Source: Woeseia sp.
Lineage (GTDB): Bacteria; Pseudomonadota; Gammaproteobacteria; Steroidobacterales; Woeseiaceae
Direction of reading: 5' to 3'
Assembly (NCBI GenBank): GCA_018701055.1
Contig: JABIUH010000179.1
Location: 1-6,582, forward strand
DNA: 6,582 nucleotides
Below are positions 5,532 through 6,582 of the stretch, one piece after another. The first letter of the stretch is position 1. Every line of letters starts with the position of its first letter. The position numbers and the translations under genes were made by a program. The notes under the pieces are model-generated. The model saw nothing but the letters and a program-made list of their open reading frames with translations, was not told the DNA's origin and ran no database searches.

Positions 5532-6566
5532 TTACATGGCGACTTCGTCGAATGATCCGTACTCATCGTCGTCCAAGAGGTGCGGTGTTGGTAGTTTCTC
5601 GCGAGTGCCGGTGTAGTAGTCAGGTACACCCGGTACTACCGGAGTAGAGAACCAATTTGGCTTCACGATCATTAGGTCACACGGAAGCCTGTCGAGAACC
5701 TTCTCCGTTGTGCTGCCCACGAATATGCTTTGCAATTTATTTCTTGCGATAGCGCCCATCACAACCAGCCCTGCATCCAGACTGGTCGCGAGCTCCGGAA
5801 GTAGGGTGTGAGGCTCGCCTTCGATCCAGTGAGATCTCTGATCAGGGACCTTACGTTGGGTGACCAAGGCTTCGTAGCTTTCTCTGCGGTCCTCGTCGAA
5901 GTTTTCTTCCAATTCCGCCATTGGGACTACTCGAGAGTCGGGAGACGAGAATCGGTGGCTACTCAACGGCACGTGAGCATGGAAAACGTGTAACTCCCCT
6001 GATAGTTTGCTAGCAAGCATGTCCGCTTCATCGAGTATTAGCGCATCAAGAGTCGATTCGAGATCGTGCTCATGGGCAGGGTCGATACTCGCAATGATTC
6101 GGGCGTCGGCAGGCCAATTATGAGGCTTCGACAGCCAGACCGGCACAGGGCACTTTAGGATCAAATTCCAATCGGAATTTGTGAAAATCGCTTGGCGAAG
6201 TTTGCTGTGATAATGCGTGTCTTTCAATATTAGTTTCGGGTTTGTGCGCAGCACGTGACGCACGATTCCGTCGTCAAGTGGTCGATCCCATATGGAACTG
6301 ACGATGACATTCAGGCCCTGATTCCGAAGGGGCTTTGCTATCTTTTCCAGTTTTTTTCGATTCTCGCCGACCACCATTTTTCGAGAGCTTTCGACAAATG
6401 ACCGATGGCCGGCCCGTGCACTCGTTAGAAATTGCTCGTAGTGACAAATGAGTAGCTCAATGCCGAGGTTCAGACTCTTTGCGAGCTACGCGCCACGTTC
6501 TATGCAGACTTGCTCGTTGGACACGGTCGGGTCAACAACAACCAATATTCGATTTTCCGTCTTCAT
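5532..6566 (-). CDS. Tandem universal stress protein, UspE-like, with one internal in-frame TAG
   Basis: A cytoplasmic protein with two Usp domains. The frame starts at ATG 6566, 7 nt after GGAG, and runs to TAA at 5532; 344 residues if TAG 6486-6488 (codon 27) is decoded, close to E. coli UspE (316). Before the TAG lies the first Usp strand, KTENRILVVVDP; after it comes LAKSLNLGIELLICHYE, the expected helix and second strand. IFTNSDWNLILKCPVPVW (about residues 128-145) closely resembles UspE. The second domain begins near residue 155 and carries a Usp nucleotide-binding-type motif, GAIARN ending in FVGSTTEKVL (Gly271 to about 291). Without decoding, the longest product would start at ATG 6377 and lose 63 residues, including the first strand and helix. 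The C-terminal acidic tail is not assigned. The partner on the plus strand is convergent, 24 bp away. It could instead be a pseudogene. Confidence 0.85.
6486..6488 (-). other. In-frame TAG in the first Usp domain
   Basis: Context on the minus strand is GCG-TAG-CTC. By alignment from memory with E. coli UspE, the codon falls in the first helix at a tyrosine (ALRRAVYLHQRIG beside CIERGA-TAG-LAKSLNL). The frame is otherwise intact from a well-formed start. Confidence 0.65.
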
Positions 6567-6573
6567 TATGTTT

Positions 6574-6577
6574 CTCC
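6574..6577 (-). promoter_or_regulatory. Shine-Dalgarno GGAG for the UspE-like gene
   Basis: GGAG on the minus strand, 7 nt before ATG 6566. It shows that the intended start lies upstream of the internal TAG, not at ATG 6377. Confidence 0.7.
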
Positions 6578-6582
6578 GTTAC

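Noticed and set aside
2810..6488. The three TAGs as simple C-to-T miscalls of CAGCT
   Set aside because: Not fully excluded, but CAGCT sites read normally elsewhere in the window (for example near 2934, 3877 and 3978), so a general artefact at that motif is unlikely.

Overview
The window looks like a piece of a proteobacterial chromosome, most likely a gammaproteobacterium. It has Shine-Dalgarno-led genes, a lipoprotein monohaem cytochrome c, a UspE-type tandem stress protein and acyl-CoA metabolism genes. No mobile element, CRISPR array, tRNA or rRNA was seen. The genus cannot be named from this sequence alone.

Layout. Positions 1-2138 (minus strand) hold a two-gene unit: an enoyl-CoA hydratase/isomerase-fold protein of the ECHDC3 type, then, 9 bp downstream, an AMP-forming acyl-CoA synthetase cut by the left window edge. 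A divergent intergenic region of about 260 bp (2139-2398) follows. On the plus strand come a Rieske [2Fe-2S] protein (2399-2812) and an FMN/Fe-S glutamate-synthase-like protein (2825-4018). They lie in one reading frame, separated by a single TAG. A hairpin at 4055-4073 separates them from a convergent lipoprotein cytochrome c (4074-4526, minus). A region without a convincing gene (4527-4817) holds a tandem 12-bp repeat and a strong hairpin. Next is a plus-strand polytopic membrane protein resembling the DUF2238/YjdF family (4818-5507). Last is a convergent tandem universal stress protein (5532-6566, minus).

The most notable signal is recoding-like. The Rieske/glutamate-synthase-like pair, the membrane protein and the stress protein each carry exactly one in-frame TAG (2810-2812, 4911-4913, 6486-6488 minus) that interrupts an otherwise continuous, family-like protein. 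No frameshift or other stop is seen. In all three the next codon is CTA or CTC, giving TAG-CTM. Two TAG codons that look like genuine gene ends (hydratase-fold protein and cytochrome c) are followed by AAA. This could mean context-dependent amber readthrough, an amber-decoding tRNA in the organism, or less interestingly several nonsense mutations or systematic base errors. The window alone cannot decide between these, and no amber-decoding tRNA is visible in it.

Functionally, the left unit would activate a carboxylic acid to its CoA thioester and act on an acyl-CoA. The Rieske/FMN/3Fe-4S pair looks like an electron-transfer oxidoreductase of unknown substrate. The right part (cytochrome c, membrane protein, UspE-like) has an envelope/stress flavour, but no shared pathway can be shown.
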